64,000 bases of DNA from Streptomyces antimycoticus (GTDB lineage Bacteria > Actinomycetota > Actinomycetes > Streptomycetales > Streptomycetaceae): positions 6,448,001 to 6,512,000 of the forward strand of contig NZ_BJHV01000001.1 of assembly GCF_005405925.1 (NCBI RefSeq), given 5' to 3'. Under the pieces are notes generated by a model. The model was not told the DNA's origin, made no database searches, and worked only from the letters and a program-made list of their open reading frames with translations. Shown here in pieces: positions 53,476 through 62,456 of the stretch. Position numbers and translations under genes: made by a program. Numbering within the stretch: the first letter of the stretch is position 1; the number at the start of each line of letters is the position of its first letter.

Positions 53476-54180
53476 ATGAATTCACGCCAGCGCCGCGGAG
53501 TCATCCTGCTGCTCCTGTCGGTCCTGTGCGCCGTCGGCGCCTTTGCCGGAGTGCTCTCCGTCGTCAACGACGTGGAGTCGAAGGTCGGCCCCGAGACCAC
53601 CGCCTACAAGCTCACCTCGGACGTCCAGCCCTACAAGGCGCTGGACGCGGGAGAGTTCGAGAAGGTCTCGATGCCCGAGCGCTATGTGCCCTCCACCGCC
53701 GTCACCGATCTCGACGAGCTACGCGGGAAGATCGCGGTGACCCAGCTCACCAAGGGGTCACTGCTGCAACGGGACATGATCGCGAACCGGCCCGCCCTGA
53801 AGCCCGGACAGCAGGAGATCGCCATCATGATCGACGCGGCCACCGGCGTCGCCGGCAAGATCACCCCGGGCGCGAAGGTCAACATCTACGCGACCTTCGA
53901 GGGTGACTCCCGGGGCGAGGAAGCGGTCTCCAAGCTGATCGTCGCGGGCGCCGAGGTGCTCGACCTCGGCAAGATCACCGCCCTGGAGCCCAACCAGGAC
54001 GACAAGCGGCGGATCGACGAGGCCGTGCCGATCACCTTCGCGCTCGACACCAAGAACGCACAGCGCGTGGCCTACGCCGAGTCCTTCGCCTCGCATGTGC
54101 GGCTCGCGCTGGTCGCCCCCGGCGGAGGCACCTCCATAGGCCCCGGTGACCGCACCTACACCCTCGACGGCGACAAATGA
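53476..54180 (+). CDS. cpaB: Flp pilus assembly protein CpaB/RcpC family
   Basis: 234 residues with one N-terminal helix (RRGVILLLLSVLCAVGAFAG) and an extracytoplasmic SAF domain (VSMPERYVPSTAVTDLDELRGKIAV, LTKGSLLQRDMI) followed by the RcpC domain (EIAIMIDAATGVAGKITPGAKVNIYATF in parts). In diderm Tad systems this protein works with the secretin; in monoderms it probably acts at the wall. ATG 53476 chosen over the GTG three codons earlier, which sits too close to GAGG. Confidence 0.85.
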   Translation: MNSRQRRGVILLLLSVLCAVGAFAGVLSVVNDVESKVGPETTAYKLTSDVQPYKALDAGEFEKVSMPERYVPSTAVTDLDELRGKIAVTQLTKGSLLQRDMIANRPALKPGQQEIAIMIDAATGVAGKITPGAKVNIYATFEGDSRGEEAVSKLIVAGAEVLDLGKITALEPNQDDKRRIDEAVPITFALDTKNAQRVAYAESFASHVRLALVAPGGGTSIGPGDRTYTLDGDK

Positions 54181-54196
54181 GTGAGGAGGTGCCGCG

Positions 54197-55471
54197 GTGA
54201 CGATCAGGATTCTGCCGGCCGTCGGCGACCCCGACGCCGCCCGCTCCCTGAGCGGGCTGCTCGGCCAGCTGCCCGGTGTCGAACCGTCGGCGCCGGTCGG
54301 CGACTCGACCCTGCTGCTCGACACCCTCGCCTCGCTGGCCGCGGCCTCCCTGGAGGAGCTGCCGGAGGTCGTCCTCGTCCATGAGCGCATCGCCCCGGCC
54401 CCGGCGCTGGAGCTGATCCGCGAGATCGCGCTGCGCTTCCCGGCGGTGGGCGTGGTGCTGGCGACCGCCGACGCGGGGCCCGCGCTGTACTCGGCCGCCA
54501 TGGACGCCGGGGCCCGCGGCATCGCCGGGATCCCGCTGTCCTACGACGAGCTGGCGGCCCGCGTCCAGGGCGCCGCCCAGTGGGCCACGGGCGTGCGGCG
54601 CCATCTCGGGGGCGGCGGCGATCCGTTGGCCGCCGGGCCCGGCGGCAAGCTGGTCGCGGTCGCGGGCGCCAAGGGCGGCGTCGGCACCACCGTGACCGCC
54701 GTGCAGCTCGCGCTCGCCGCGCGGGCCGCGGGCCGTAAGGTCGCGCTCGTCGACCTGGACCTGCAATCCGGGGACATCGCCTCCTACCTCGACGTCCAAT
54801 TCCGGCGCTCGATCGCCGATCTGGCGCAGATCAGCGACATCTCGCCCCGGGTGCTCCAGGACGCGGTGTTCACCCACCAGACCGGGCTCGGGCTGCTGCT
54901 CGCGCCGGGCGAGGGCGAGCGCGGCGAGGAGGTGACCGACCGCACCGCCCGGCAGGTCATCGGCGCGCTGCGGTCGCGCTTCGAGCTCGTGGTCGTCGAC
55001 TGCGGTACGCAGATGACCTCCGCGGGCGCCGCCGCCGTGGAGATCGCGGACATCGCGCTGCTGGTGACCACCCCGGACGTGGTCGCGGTGCGCGCCGCCA
55101 AGCGCATGGTCCGGCTGTGGGACCGGCTCCAGATCCGCAAGGCGGAGGAGACCGTGACCGTGGTCAACCGGCACACCCGCAGCGCGGAGATCCAGCCGCA
55201 GCTCGTCCAGCGGGCCACCGGGACGACCGTGGCGCGCACGGCGATCCCGGCCGGCTTCAAGGAGCTGCAGCCCGCCGTCGACTCGGGCCGGATGCAGGAC
55301 CTGGACGCCAAGTCGGCCGTCAAGCAGGCGCTGTGGGGGCTGGCCGGTGAGCTGGGCCTGGTGGACGCCGCGCCCCGAGCGGCGGCCGCCGCGCCGCCCA
55401 CCGGGGCGGCCACGCGGCCGGGGGCGGCGGCGAGCGCGCCCTGCCGGGGCTGCGGCGGCGCCATGCCATAG
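54197..55471 (+). CDS. Tad pilus assembly ATPase, CpaE/TadZ (MinD-like)
   Basis: 424 residues from GTG with GAGGAGG upstream. N-terminal receiver-like domain (residues 1-130) lacking the usual phosphorylation pattern, then a MinD/ParA domain with deviant Walker A AGAKGGVGTTVTAVQLA near residue 155 and VALVDLDLQSGDIASYL. TadZ places the Tad machine in the cell. The last residues (ASAPCRGCGGAMP) are odd: the adjacent frame continues ALPGLRRRHAIEAGG toward the next gene, so the true 3' end may also be shifted by one base. Confidence 0.85.
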   Translation: MTIRILPAVGDPDAARSLSGLLGQLPGVEPSAPVGDSTLLLDTLASLAAASLEELPEVVLVHERIAPAPALELIREIALRFPAVGVVLATADAGPALYSAAMDAGARGIAGIPLSYDELAARVQGAAQWATGVRRHLGGGGDPLAAGPGGKLVAVAGAKGGVGTTVTAVQLALAARAAGRKVALVDLDLQSGDIASYLDVQFRRSIADLAQISDISPRVLQDAVFTHQTGLGLLLAPGEGERGEEVTDRTARQVIGALRSRFELVVVDCGTQMTSAGAAAVEIADIALLVTTPDVVAVRAAKRMVRLWDRLQIRKAEETVTVVNRHTRSAEIQPQLVQRATGTTVARTAIPAGFKELQPAVDSGRMQDLDAKSAVKQALWGLAGELGLVDAAPRAAAAAPPTGAATRPGAAASAPCRGCGGAMP

Positions 55472-55500
55472 AGGCGGGCGGCGACCCGGCGCAGGGCAGC

Positions 55501-55938
55501 GTGGGCGACGGCACCGACGCGCTCAATGAGATCGCCCCGCTGTCCACCAAGGGGTTCCTGCGCAAGCGCGGCGGCGACCGCGGCCAGGTGACGGTCGAGT
55601 TCCTCGGCGTCCTGCCGCTGGTGCTGATCGTGCTCGCGGTCGTCTGGCAGGTGGTGCTGGTCGGCTATACGTACTCGCTGGCGGGCAACTCGGCCGACAA
55701 GGGGGCCCGCGCGGGCGCCACCAAGGGCGCGGGCGCCTGCCAGGACGCGGCGAGCAAGGACATCCCCGGCTCCTGGAGCGCCGACATCGACTGCGGCGGC
55801 GGCGACGGCTCGGTCTACAAGGCCACGGTCAAGCTCCACGTCCCGATCCTCTTCCCGGGCGCCGCCGACTTCCCCTGGACGGTCACGGGGACGGCGGGCG
55901 CGGCGGACGAGAGCGACCTGGCGGGCGGTGGGGAGTGA
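55501..55938 (+). CDS. TadE-like pseudopilin
   Basis: 145 residues from GTG. After a hydrophilic N terminus comes GDRGQVTVEFLGVLPLVLIVLAVVWQVVLVG (quoted parts: GQVTVEFLG and the helix), the TadE prepilin-like site with conserved Glu five residues after the cut point. The mature part has a Cys pair and beta-rich region. The start lacks a good ribosome site; the frame is open further upstream into the end of the cpaE gene. Minor pilin of the Flp pilus, membrane-inserted until processed. Confidence 0.78.
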   Translation: MGDGTDALNEIAPLSTKGFLRKRGGDRGQVTVEFLGVLPLVLIVLAVVWQVVLVGYTYSLAGNSADKGARAGATKGAGACQDAASKDIPGSWSADIDCGGGDGSVYKATVKLHVPILFPGAADFPWTVTGTAGAADESDLAGGGE

Positions 55939-55939
55939 C

Positions 55940-56596
55940 ATGAGCCGTCACCGGGAACCGGTACGCCGCCCCGCCGACGCGCGCCTTACGGTGGCGCCCG
56001 CTTCGTCGCGCGGCCGCGCCGGGGCGGGCACGCCCGCGGGCGGCGGGGTCGCGGGCGGCGGGGTCGCGGCGCGGCGCCGTCCCGAGACGGTCGGCACGCC
56101 GCGCAGTCGCGGGGCGGGCCCTCTCGCGTCCGCGCTTCGCGGTGTCGCGGCGACCGGCCACCGTGACCGTCCGGCCGCCGGGCGAGGCCGCGAACGAGGG
56201 TCGGCGTCCATCGAGTTCCTGGGGTTCCTGCCGATCCTCATCCTGGTCGCGCTCGCCGCCGTGCAGCTCGGCATCGCCGCGTACGCCGCCCAGCAGGCCG
56301 GGACCGCCGCGCGGGCGGCGGCGCGCACGGCGTCGCTGGACGAGCCGCAGACCAGCCCGCAGGCCGCCGGGGAGGCGGCGATCAGCGGGTGGCTGGCGGA
56401 CGGCACCGGTATCAGCAGCGGCGGCTGCGGCGGCGGGGAGGCGCAGGCCACCGCGACCGTGGAGATCCCCTCCGTCATCCCCGGCTTCGACTTCGGCAGC
56501 GCCGAGAAGAGCGCCACGATGCCCTGCGACGACGGCGATGACGGCGCCGGCGGTACGGACAGTCCGGGGGCGGCCGCGATGGGAGGCGACCGATGA
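55940..56596 (+). CDS. TadE/TadG-like pseudopilin
   Basis: 218 residues, GGGGAG upstream, one base after the previous stop. Long Arg/Gly/Ala-rich N-terminal region (about 90 residues) before the TadE motif RGSASIEFLGFLPILILVALAAVQLG (in parts). Mature part contains two Cys and a Gly/Asp-rich C terminus. The unusually long leader is odd for a prepilin; the true start may be internal, though no better ribosome site is seen. ATGA overlap with the ATPase gene. Confidence 0.78.
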   Translation: MSRHREPVRRPADARLTVAPASSRGRAGAGTPAGGGVAGGGVAARRRPETVGTPRSRGAGPLASALRGVAATGHRDRPAAGRGRERGSASIEFLGFLPILILVALAAVQLGIAAYAAQQAGTAARAAARTASLDEPQTSPQAAGEAAISGWLADGTGISSGGCGGGEAQATATVEIPSVIPGFDFGSAEKSATMPCDDGDDGAGGTDSPGAAAMGGDR

Positions 56597-58059
56597 GCCT
56601 GCGGGCCCGTATCACCGCGCCCGAGGGGCCCGGCGAGGGCAGTGGCGGACGCCAGGACGGCCACCTCGTCTCCGCCTACCGCGCCAAGCTGCTCGAGGAG
56701 ATCGACCTCGCGGAGATGTCCTCGCTCTCCACCGCCGAGCGCCGCTCCCGGCTGGAGCGGGTGCTCGGCCACATCATCAGCCGCGAGGGCCCGGTCCTCT
56801 CGACCACCGAGCGCTCCCAGCTCATCCGCCGGGTGGTGGACGAGGCGCTCGGCCTCGGAGTGCTCGAACCCCTCCTCGAAGACGCCTCCATCACCGAGAT
56901 CATGGTCAACGGGCCGGACCAGATCTTCGTGGAGCGCTCCGGCCGGGTCGAGCAGGTCCCCGTCCGCTTCGCCTCCGAAGAGCAGCTCATGCAGACCATC
57001 GAGCGCATCGTCTCCACGGTCAACCGCCGGGTGGACGAGTCGAATCCGATGGTCGACGCCCGGCTCCCGTCCGGCGAGCGCGTCAACGTGATCATCCCGC
57101 CGCTCGCCCTCACCGGCGCCACCCTCACCATCCGCCGCTTCCCCCGTGCCTACACCCTCCATGAGCTGATCGGCATGGGCACGCTGGACGAGCAGATGCT
57201 GATGCTGCTCGCGGCGCTGGTGCGGGCCAAGTTCAACGTCGTGGTCTCCGGCCCCACCGGCTCCGGCAAGACCACGCTGCTCAACGCCCTCTCCGGGCTG
57301 ATCCCCGACGGGGAGCGCATCATCACCGTCGAGGACGCCGCCGAGCTGCAGCTGCAGCAGACCCATGTCATCCGGCTGGAATCCCGGCCGCCCAACGTGG
57401 AGGGCAAGGGCCGTATCACCATCCGCGACCTGGTCCGCAACTCGCTGCGGATGCGCCCCGACCGCATCATCGTCGGCGAGGTGCGCGGCGGTGAGACCCT
57501 CGACATGCTCCAGGCCATGTCCACCGGCCACGACGGTTCGCTGGCCACCGTCCACGCCAACAGCGCCGAGGACGCGCTGATGCGGCTGCAGACGCTTGCC
57601 TCCATGTCGGAGGTGGCGATTCCCTACGAGGCGCTGCGGGATCAGATCAACAGTGCGGTGGACTGCATCGTCCAGCTCGTTCGCAACGCCGACGGATCCC
57701 GGCGGATCAGCGAGATCGCGCTGCTCGACAGCCACGGCCACGAGGCGTACCGCATCGCCACCGTCTGCCGCTTCGACGCCCAGCCCATGGGCGCGGACCG
57801 GGTGGTGCACGGGCGGTTCGGCTACTTCCCGCTGCCGGAGCGGGTCGCGGAGCGGCTGCGGCTGGCGAGCGAATCGGTGCCGCCGGCCTTCGGCGTGGCC
57901 GCCTTCCCGGCGCAGCTTGCCACCCGCGCGGCCGGATACGACCCGTACGACCGACCGCCGCACGATCGGCCGCCGCACGATCGGCCGCCGTTCGGCCGGC
58001 CTCCGCACGACCGACCCTCGTTCGACCCACCCCCGTTCGACCCCAGGGACCGGAGGTAG
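56593..58059 (+). CDS. cpaF: Tad pilus secretion ATPase TadA/CpaF
   Basis: 488 residues. PulE/VirB11-like ATPase: N-terminal helical domain with ITEIMVNGPDQIFVERSGR, Walker A VSGPTGSGKTTLLNAL near residue 220, Asp box IITVEDAAELQL, Walker B RIIVGEVRGGET, His box GHDGSLATVHANS. Powers pilus assembly and retraction on the cytosolic face, with TadB and TadC. The C-terminal 40 residues are an unusual DRPPH repeat tail coded by a 12-15 bp repeat. ATGA overlap with the upstream gene. Confidence 0.94.
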   Translation: MSLRARITAPEGPGEGSGGRQDGHLVSAYRAKLLEEIDLAEMSSLSTAERRSRLERVLGHIISREGPVLSTTERSQLIRRVVDEALGLGVLEPLLEDASITEIMVNGPDQIFVERSGRVEQVPVRFASEEQLMQTIERIVSTVNRRVDESNPMVDARLPSGERVNVIIPPLALTGATLTIRRFPRAYTLHELIGMGTLDEQMLMLLAALVRAKFNVVVSGPTGSGKTTLLNALSGLIPDGERIITVEDAAELQLQQTHVIRLESRPPNVEGKGRITIRDLVRNSLRMRPDRIIVGEVRGGETLDMLQAMSTGHDGSLATVHANSAEDALMRLQTLASMSEVAIPYEALRDQINSAVDCIVQLVRNADGSRRISEIALLDSHGHEAYRIATVCRFDAQPMGADRVVHGRFGYFPLPERVAERLRLASESVPPAFGVAAFPAQLATRAAGYDPYDRPPHDRPPHDRPPFGRPPHDRPSFDPPPFDPRDRR

Positions 58060-58067
58060 CAGGGCCC

Positions 58068-59006
58068 ATGGACCATCTCGCGACGGCCGCCCTCGGCGCG
58101 ACGCTGGTGTGCGGCGCGCTGGGCGTCGTGGGCGTGCACACCTACGTGCGCGGCAAGGAGCAGCAGCGCGCGCTGATCGACCGGCTCTCGGAGACCGGCC
58201 CGCTGCCGGGCACCGGCCGGGCGCGTCGCTTCGCCGGGGTCGACCGGCGGCTGCGCACCACCTCGCTCGGCCGGAAGCTGGAGCTGCGGCTGGTGGCGAC
58301 GGGCCTGGAGATCACCCCGGGCGAGTTCTTCGTCTACACGGCGGGGGCGGCGGCCGGGCTCTGGCTGATCGCGGCGTCCTTCCTCGCGGCGTTCTTCGGC
58401 CCGATAGCGGCGGTGGTCGCCGTCTGGGGGGCCTTCGCGTTCCTCAGCTGGCAGCGGCAGAAGCGGATAGAGCGCTTCATCAACCAACTTCCGGAGCTGT
58501 CACGGATCCTGGCCAACGCCACCCAGGCCGGGCTGGCGCTGCGCACCGCGCTCGGCATGGCGGCGGACGAGATGGAGGCGCCGGCGGGCGAGGAGCTGGC
58601 CAAGGTCGCGGCCAAGCTGGCCGTCGGCCACTCGATCGACGACGCGCTGGAGGAGCTGGCCGAGCGGCTTCCCTCCCGGGAGCTGGTGGTGCTGGTCACC
58701 ACTCTGGTGCTGTCCAACCGCGCGGGCGGGACCGTGGTCAGCTCGCTGCGCAACCTCACCCAGACGCTGGAGGAGCGCAAGGAGACCCGGCGTGAGGTGC
58801 GCACCCAGCTCTCGCAGGTGACCGTCACCGCCTATGTCGTACCGCTGCTGGGGATCGGGACGCTGCTGCTGATGAACCGGATCTCGGCCGGTTCGCTGGA
58901 CCGGATGACCTCGTCCTTCTGGGGGCAGGCGGCGGTGGTCGTGGCCTTCTGCCTGTACGGGATCGGCTTCTTCCTCATCCGCCGCATGTCCAAGATCGAC
59001 GTCTGA
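58068..59006 (+). CDS. tadB: Tad pilus inner-membrane platform protein TadB
   Basis: 312 residues, 8 bp after cpaF, CGGAGG within reach. T2SSF domain at about residues 135-260 (FINQLPELSRILANATQAGLALRTALGMAADEM in parts; SIDDALEELAERLPSRELVVLVTTLVLSNRAGGTV). Helices at the N terminus, at about 90-130 and near the C terminus. Works with TadC as the membrane platform driven by the ATPase. Confidence 0.92.
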   Translation: MDHLATAALGATLVCGALGVVGVHTYVRGKEQQRALIDRLSETGPLPGTGRARRFAGVDRRLRTTSLGRKLELRLVATGLEITPGEFFVYTAGAAAGLWLIAASFLAAFFGPIAAVVAVWGAFAFLSWQRQKRIERFINQLPELSRILANATQAGLALRTALGMAADEMEAPAGEELAKVAAKLAVGHSIDDALEELAERLPSRELVVLVTTLVLSNRAGGTVVSSLRNLTQTLEERKETRREVRTQLSQVTVTAYVVPLLGIGTLLLMNRISAGSLDRMTSSFWGQAAVVVAFCLYGIGFFLIRRMSKIDV

Positions 59007-59052
59007 GAACGTCTGAGAACGTCCACGACCGTCCGAGAGGGGACTCAGGGAG

Positions 59053-59940
59053 ATGGCACTGCTGCTGGCGCTGGCGGCCGGTCTCGCGGTGGCGGGCATC
59101 GCCTACGGCATCGCGCTGTACCGCAGCGAGGCCAAGCTGCCCAGCGACCTGGCGGTGGCCCTGGAGGTCGGCTCCAGCCGGACGACCGCGGTCGGTTCGG
59201 CAGTCGATCGGCTGGGCATCCGCTACGCCCCGCTGGTGCTGCGGCTGATGGGCGAGAAGCGGGTGGCCAGGGTCCGCCGCCGGATCGATCTGGCGGGCAA
59301 TCCGGGCGGTCTGACGGTGGACCGCTACGCGGCCCGGCGGGCGGTCTACGGGGCGCTCGGCTTCGGCGGCGCGCTGGTGATGCTGATCAAGGGGCAAGTC
59401 CTGCTGGCGCTGGTGCTGGTGGCGTTCGGGCTGTTCTGGATCGAGGTCGGCATCTGGGCGGCGGTGCGGGAGCGCAAGGACGCGATCGAGCGGACGCTGC
59501 CGGACTTTCTGGACGTTCTGGCCGTCGTGGTGAGCGCCGGATTGAGCTTCCGTCAGGCCCTGGACCGGGTAGCGGAGAAGTACGAGGGTCCCTGGGCGGA
59601 TGAACTTCGCATCACACTTCGGCAAATGGACATGGGCGTCAGTCGCCGCCATGCGTTCGAGGAGCTACGTAAACGTAATGACTCGGAACAGGTCGCGCAG
59701 TTCGTCACCGCCCTTCAGCAGGGGGAGGAGCTGGGCGCTCCGATTGTCGAAACGCTGATCGCCATTGCGAATGACATGCGCCGTACGGACGCCCAGAACG
59801 CACGGCGGCGCGCGGCGCGCGCGGTGCCGAAGGCGACCATGGTCATCACGACCTTCATGGTGCCCGGAACCATGGTGCTGCTCGTCGCGGGGTTCTTCAT
59901 CGGTTCGGGCACCGACTTCGGCTCGGTGACCGGGGACTGA
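59053..59940 (+). CDS. tadC: Tad pilus inner-membrane platform protein TadC
   Basis: 295 residues with T2SSF domain at about 145-265 (LDVLAVVVSAGLSFRQALDRVAEKY; FEELRKRNDSEQVAQFVTALQQGEELG) and helices at 2-22, 95-135 and the C terminus (ITTFMVPGTMVLLVAGFFIG). Partner of TadB, 46 bp upstream. AGGGGACTCAGGGAG precedes the ATG. Confidence 0.92.
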   Translation: MALLLALAAGLAVAGIAYGIALYRSEAKLPSDLAVALEVGSSRTTAVGSAVDRLGIRYAPLVLRLMGEKRVARVRRRIDLAGNPGGLTVDRYAARRAVYGALGFGGALVMLIKGQVLLALVLVAFGLFWIEVGIWAAVRERKDAIERTLPDFLDVLAVVVSAGLSFRQALDRVAEKYEGPWADELRITLRQMDMGVSRRHAFEELRKRNDSEQVAQFVTALQQGEELGAPIVETLIAIANDMRRTDAQNARRRAARAVPKATMVITTFMVPGTMVLLVAGFFIGSGTDFGSVTGD

Positions 59941-60215
59941 CGGTCTCTTTTAGGTGAAGCCGCTTCGCGGTTGCAATTGAATGTGGGACAGTCGTCGACG
60001 GAGAACTCCTCGGTGGCGGGAGGGGGTGAGACGGATGCACGACCGGGGCCGGTCGTCACGTCCACGGTTCGAACGTGGTGAACGGGGAAGGCAATGCTTC
60101 CTGGGGCACTGTTCCGAGACGGCTGTTTCGGCGTACTTTGCTCGTGTCGCGAGCGACACCACGGGGGTTGAGTCGCCGGACCACAGTGGGACGGCAGCCC
60201 ATGGAGGGGAACACA
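59941..60215. other. Gap between tadC and the flp pilin gene
   Basis: 275 bp. A small hairpin GCCGC-TTC-GCGGT lies at about 59958-59972 just after tadC and may reduce read-through. The rest is probably the separate promoter of the pilin gene, expected because pilin is needed in excess; no clear -10/-35 pair was identified. Open frames here lack support. Confidence 0.45.
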
Positions 60216-60380
60216 ATGGGGAAGCGCGTCATGCGGAACGATCGGGGACAGACCTCGATCGAATATCTGGGCATCATCGCCGTGGTGGTCGCCATCGTGC
60301 TGGTTGTGTCGAGCACGGACATCGGCAGCGAGATCGCAAACGCCATCTCCAACAAGGTCGCACAGGTCGTCGGCATCTGA
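60216..60380 (+). CDS. flp: Flp/Fap-type major pilin
   Basis: 54 residues, a typical Flp size, with GGAGGGG eight bases upstream. Short basic leader MGKRVMRNDRG, then the processing site G/QTSIEYLGII with the invariant Glu and Tyr, and one hydrophobic helix to about residue 34. Ends in a short amphipathic stretch (ISNKVAQVVGI). Main subunit of the pilus made by the genes upstream; prepilin peptidase is not in this window. Confidence 0.92.
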   Translation: MGKRVMRNDRGQTSIEYLGIIAVVVAIVLVVSSTDIGSEIANAISNKVAQVVGI

Positions 60381-60388
60381 CCGGCCGC

Positions 60389-61078
60389 ATGAAAGCCCGC
60401 CGAGACCTCGGAAGCGACGCGGGGCAGGCATTTCCGATCTACATCACGGCGGTGGCGGGCCTGCTCTTCCTCGCGCTCGCCCTCTTCGCCGTCGGCCAGG
60501 CCGGAGCCACCCGCAACGGCGGACAGACCGCCGCCGACGCGGCGGCCCTCGCGGCCGCCCAGGACTACCGCGACCAGCTGCGCAAGGGGTTCCTGGAGGC
60601 GATCGCGAACGGCAGCGTATGGGACGACCTGCTGAACGGACGGGGGATCGGCACGGGTGACGCCTGCGAGCGGGCCCAGTGGTTCGCCCAGCAAAACGGT
60701 GCGGACCTCACGGGTCTGGGGTGCGTCCCGGGCTATCTCCCCACGTCCTTCACCGTCACCGTCAGGACGCAGAAGCCCGTGGGCAAGACCGTCATCCCCG
60801 GCACGGAGACCAAGCACGCGACGGCGACGGCCAAGGCGGTCGTCACCCCCCGCTGCACGGCCGAGCCGCCCGCCCCGCCGACCAAGGGGCCCGATGACGG
60901 CCAGGGCGGCGGCGGGGACGGCGGTAAGGGCGACGGAGACGACGGTAAGGACGACGGCAAGGACGACAAGCCGCCCATCGACCTCCGCTGCGACGGACTC
61001 GACCTGACCATCGATCCGACGCGCCTCGACCTCTTCCCCGACGCCAAGGACCTCTTCTCCGTGCACCTTGCCGACTGA
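60389..61078 (+). CDS. TadG-like pilus-associated membrane protein
   Basis: 229 residues, start 8 bp after flp. N-terminal helix with DAGQAFPIYITAVAGLLFLALALFAVGQAGATRNGGQTAADAAALAAAQ (in parts: QTAADAAALAAA is the TadG/TadE-like N-terminal motif). Extracytoplasmic region with three Cys, then a Gly/Asp/Lys-rich low-complexity stretch (GGDGGKGDGDDGKDDGKDD). Probably a minor component or anchor of the pilus. Confidence 0.82.
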   Translation: MKARRDLGSDAGQAFPIYITAVAGLLFLALALFAVGQAGATRNGGQTAADAAALAAAQDYRDQLRKGFLEAIANGSVWDDLLNGRGIGTGDACERAQWFAQQNGADLTGLGCVPGYLPTSFTVTVRTQKPVGKTVIPGTETKHATATAKAVVTPRCTAEPPAPPTKGPDDGQGGGGDGGKGDGDDGKDDGKDDKPPIDLRCDGLDLTIDPTRLDLFPDAKDLFSVHLAD

Positions 61079-61120
61079 CGGCCGACTGACGAGCGAACGA
61101 AGAGCAAAGGACAGCGAGCG

Positions 61121-61708
61121 ATGAGCATTCGGCACACGACGAAGGCCCGGAGGGGGGCCGCCGCGACGGCGCTCGCCGCGGCCCTGGCCCTCGCCGTGGC
61201 CGGGTGCGGCAGCGGCGACGGCGAGGGCGACAAGAAGCCCGGCGACGGCGCGGACCGGACGTCGACCGCGCCCAAGGACGACGGCGAGGACCAGGAGCCC
61301 GCGGCGGACTCCTCCAAGACCATCGGCGAGATGAAGGGTCCCGGCGGGATCGTCGTCACCCTGCACTCCGCGGAGCGCGACGACGGCGGGTTCGTCACGG
61401 TGAACGCCACCGTCACCAACCACGGCAGCCAGCTCTTCACCGCGTTCGCCTGGCGCTCGAAGGAGACCGACGTGAAGCCCAACCCGTCCGTCTCGGGAGC
61501 ATCCCTCATCGACGAGAAGGGCAAGAAGCGCTATCTCGTCCTCCGGGACACCGACGGCCAGTGCCTGTGCACCACGGGGCTCTCCGGGATCAAGCCCAAT
61601 GAGAGCCGGCCGCTGTTCGCCCAGTTCCCGGCCCCGCCGAAGAGCGTCACGAAGGTCGACTTCCAGATCCCGACCATGCCGTCCGTCGGCATCACCCTCT
61701 CCGGATGA
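61121..61708 (+). CDS. Putative lipoprotein of the Tad locus
   Basis: 195 residues. Lipobox VAGC at about 26-29, then a charged Asp/Glu/Lys linker to about residue 65 and a beta-rich domain (GIVVTLHSAERDDGGFVTVNATVTNHG; SLIDEKGKKRYLVLRDTDGQCLCT) resembling DUF4352-type immunoglobulin-like folds. Likely outer-face lipid-anchored. ATGA overlap with the OmpA-like gene shows the two act together. Confidence 0.8.
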   Translation: MSIRHTTKARRGAAATALAAALALAVAGCGSGDGEGDKKPGDGADRTSTAPKDDGEDQEPAADSSKTIGEMKGPGGIVVTLHSAERDDGGFVTVNATVTNHGSQLFTAFAWRSKETDVKPNPSVSGASLIDEKGKKRYLVLRDTDGQCLCTTGLSGIKPNESRPLFAQFPAPPKSVTKVDFQIPTMPSVGITLSG

Positions 61709-62352
61709 GCCGGGCCATGACACCGCAGACGACGGCCCGCCGCCCCGCGCGCCGCGGCCCCGTGCTCGCCGCGCTGGCCTCCACCGCGCTCCTGGTCACC
61801 CTCACCGCCCCGGCGCCGCCCGCCCACGCGGACAGCGGCCCCGGCGCGCCCGCCGACACCACCCCGCCCCTGAAGATCGACGCCAAGGACTCCGATCTGC
61901 GGATGCCCGAGGGCGCCAAGCTGGCACCCGGCCGGGTCCTGGACATCAAGTCCGTGGTCGAGACGGACGACGGCGACGAGCGGCGGGAGGACACCAACGC
62001 CAAGGTGAAGTTCGCCCTCCAGGCGGAGGTGCTCTTCGGCAAGGACAGCGCCAAGCTGGGCGGCGAGGCGAAGGCCCGGATCAAGGAGATCGCCTCCGAG
62101 GCCGAGCGGCAGAACGCGAAGAGCGTCCGCGTCTTCGGCTTCACCGACGACCTGGGCTCCGCGGGCCATGGCATCGTGCTGTCGAAGCAGCGGGCCAACG
62201 CGGTGCAGCAGGCGCTCGCCGAGGACCTCGACCCCTCGGTCAACTATGAGATCCGGGGTTACGGCGAGCAGTACCCGATCGCGGACAACGCGAGCGAGGA
62301 GGGCCGGAAGCGCAACCGCCGGGTGGAGGTCAGCTTCCCCAGGACCGCCTGA
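61705..62352 (+). CDS. OmpA-family (peptidoglycan-binding) secreted protein
   Basis: 215 residues with signal peptide to about AHA-DSG. The C-terminal OmpA/MotB domain (residues about 110-212) has EVLFGKDSAKLGGEAKARIKEIA, FGFTDDLGSAGHGIVLSKQRANAV and the closing GYGEQYPIADNASEEGRKRNRRVEV (in parts), including the diaminopimelate-binding Asp/Arg. In a Gram-positive it would tether the preceding lipoprotein or the pilus to the wall. End of the Tad-linked operon. Confidence 0.9.
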   Translation: MSRAMTPQTTARRPARRGPVLAALASTALLVTLTAPAPPAHADSGPGAPADTTPPLKIDAKDSDLRMPEGAKLAPGRVLDIKSVVETDDGDERREDTNAKVKFALQAEVLFGKDSAKLGGEAKARIKEIASEAERQNAKSVRVFGFTDDLGSAGHGIVLSKQRANAVQQALAEDLDPSVNYEIRGYGEQYPIADNASEEGRKRNRRVEVSFPRTA

Positions 62353-62456
62353 GCGGCCCGGTTTCCGGCTCCTCAGGACGGGCGAGCTGGGCGGCCCCGG
62401 CTCCCGGCACCCCAGGACCGGCTGAGCGGCCGCGTCGGCGCGATGCCGCATCATGG

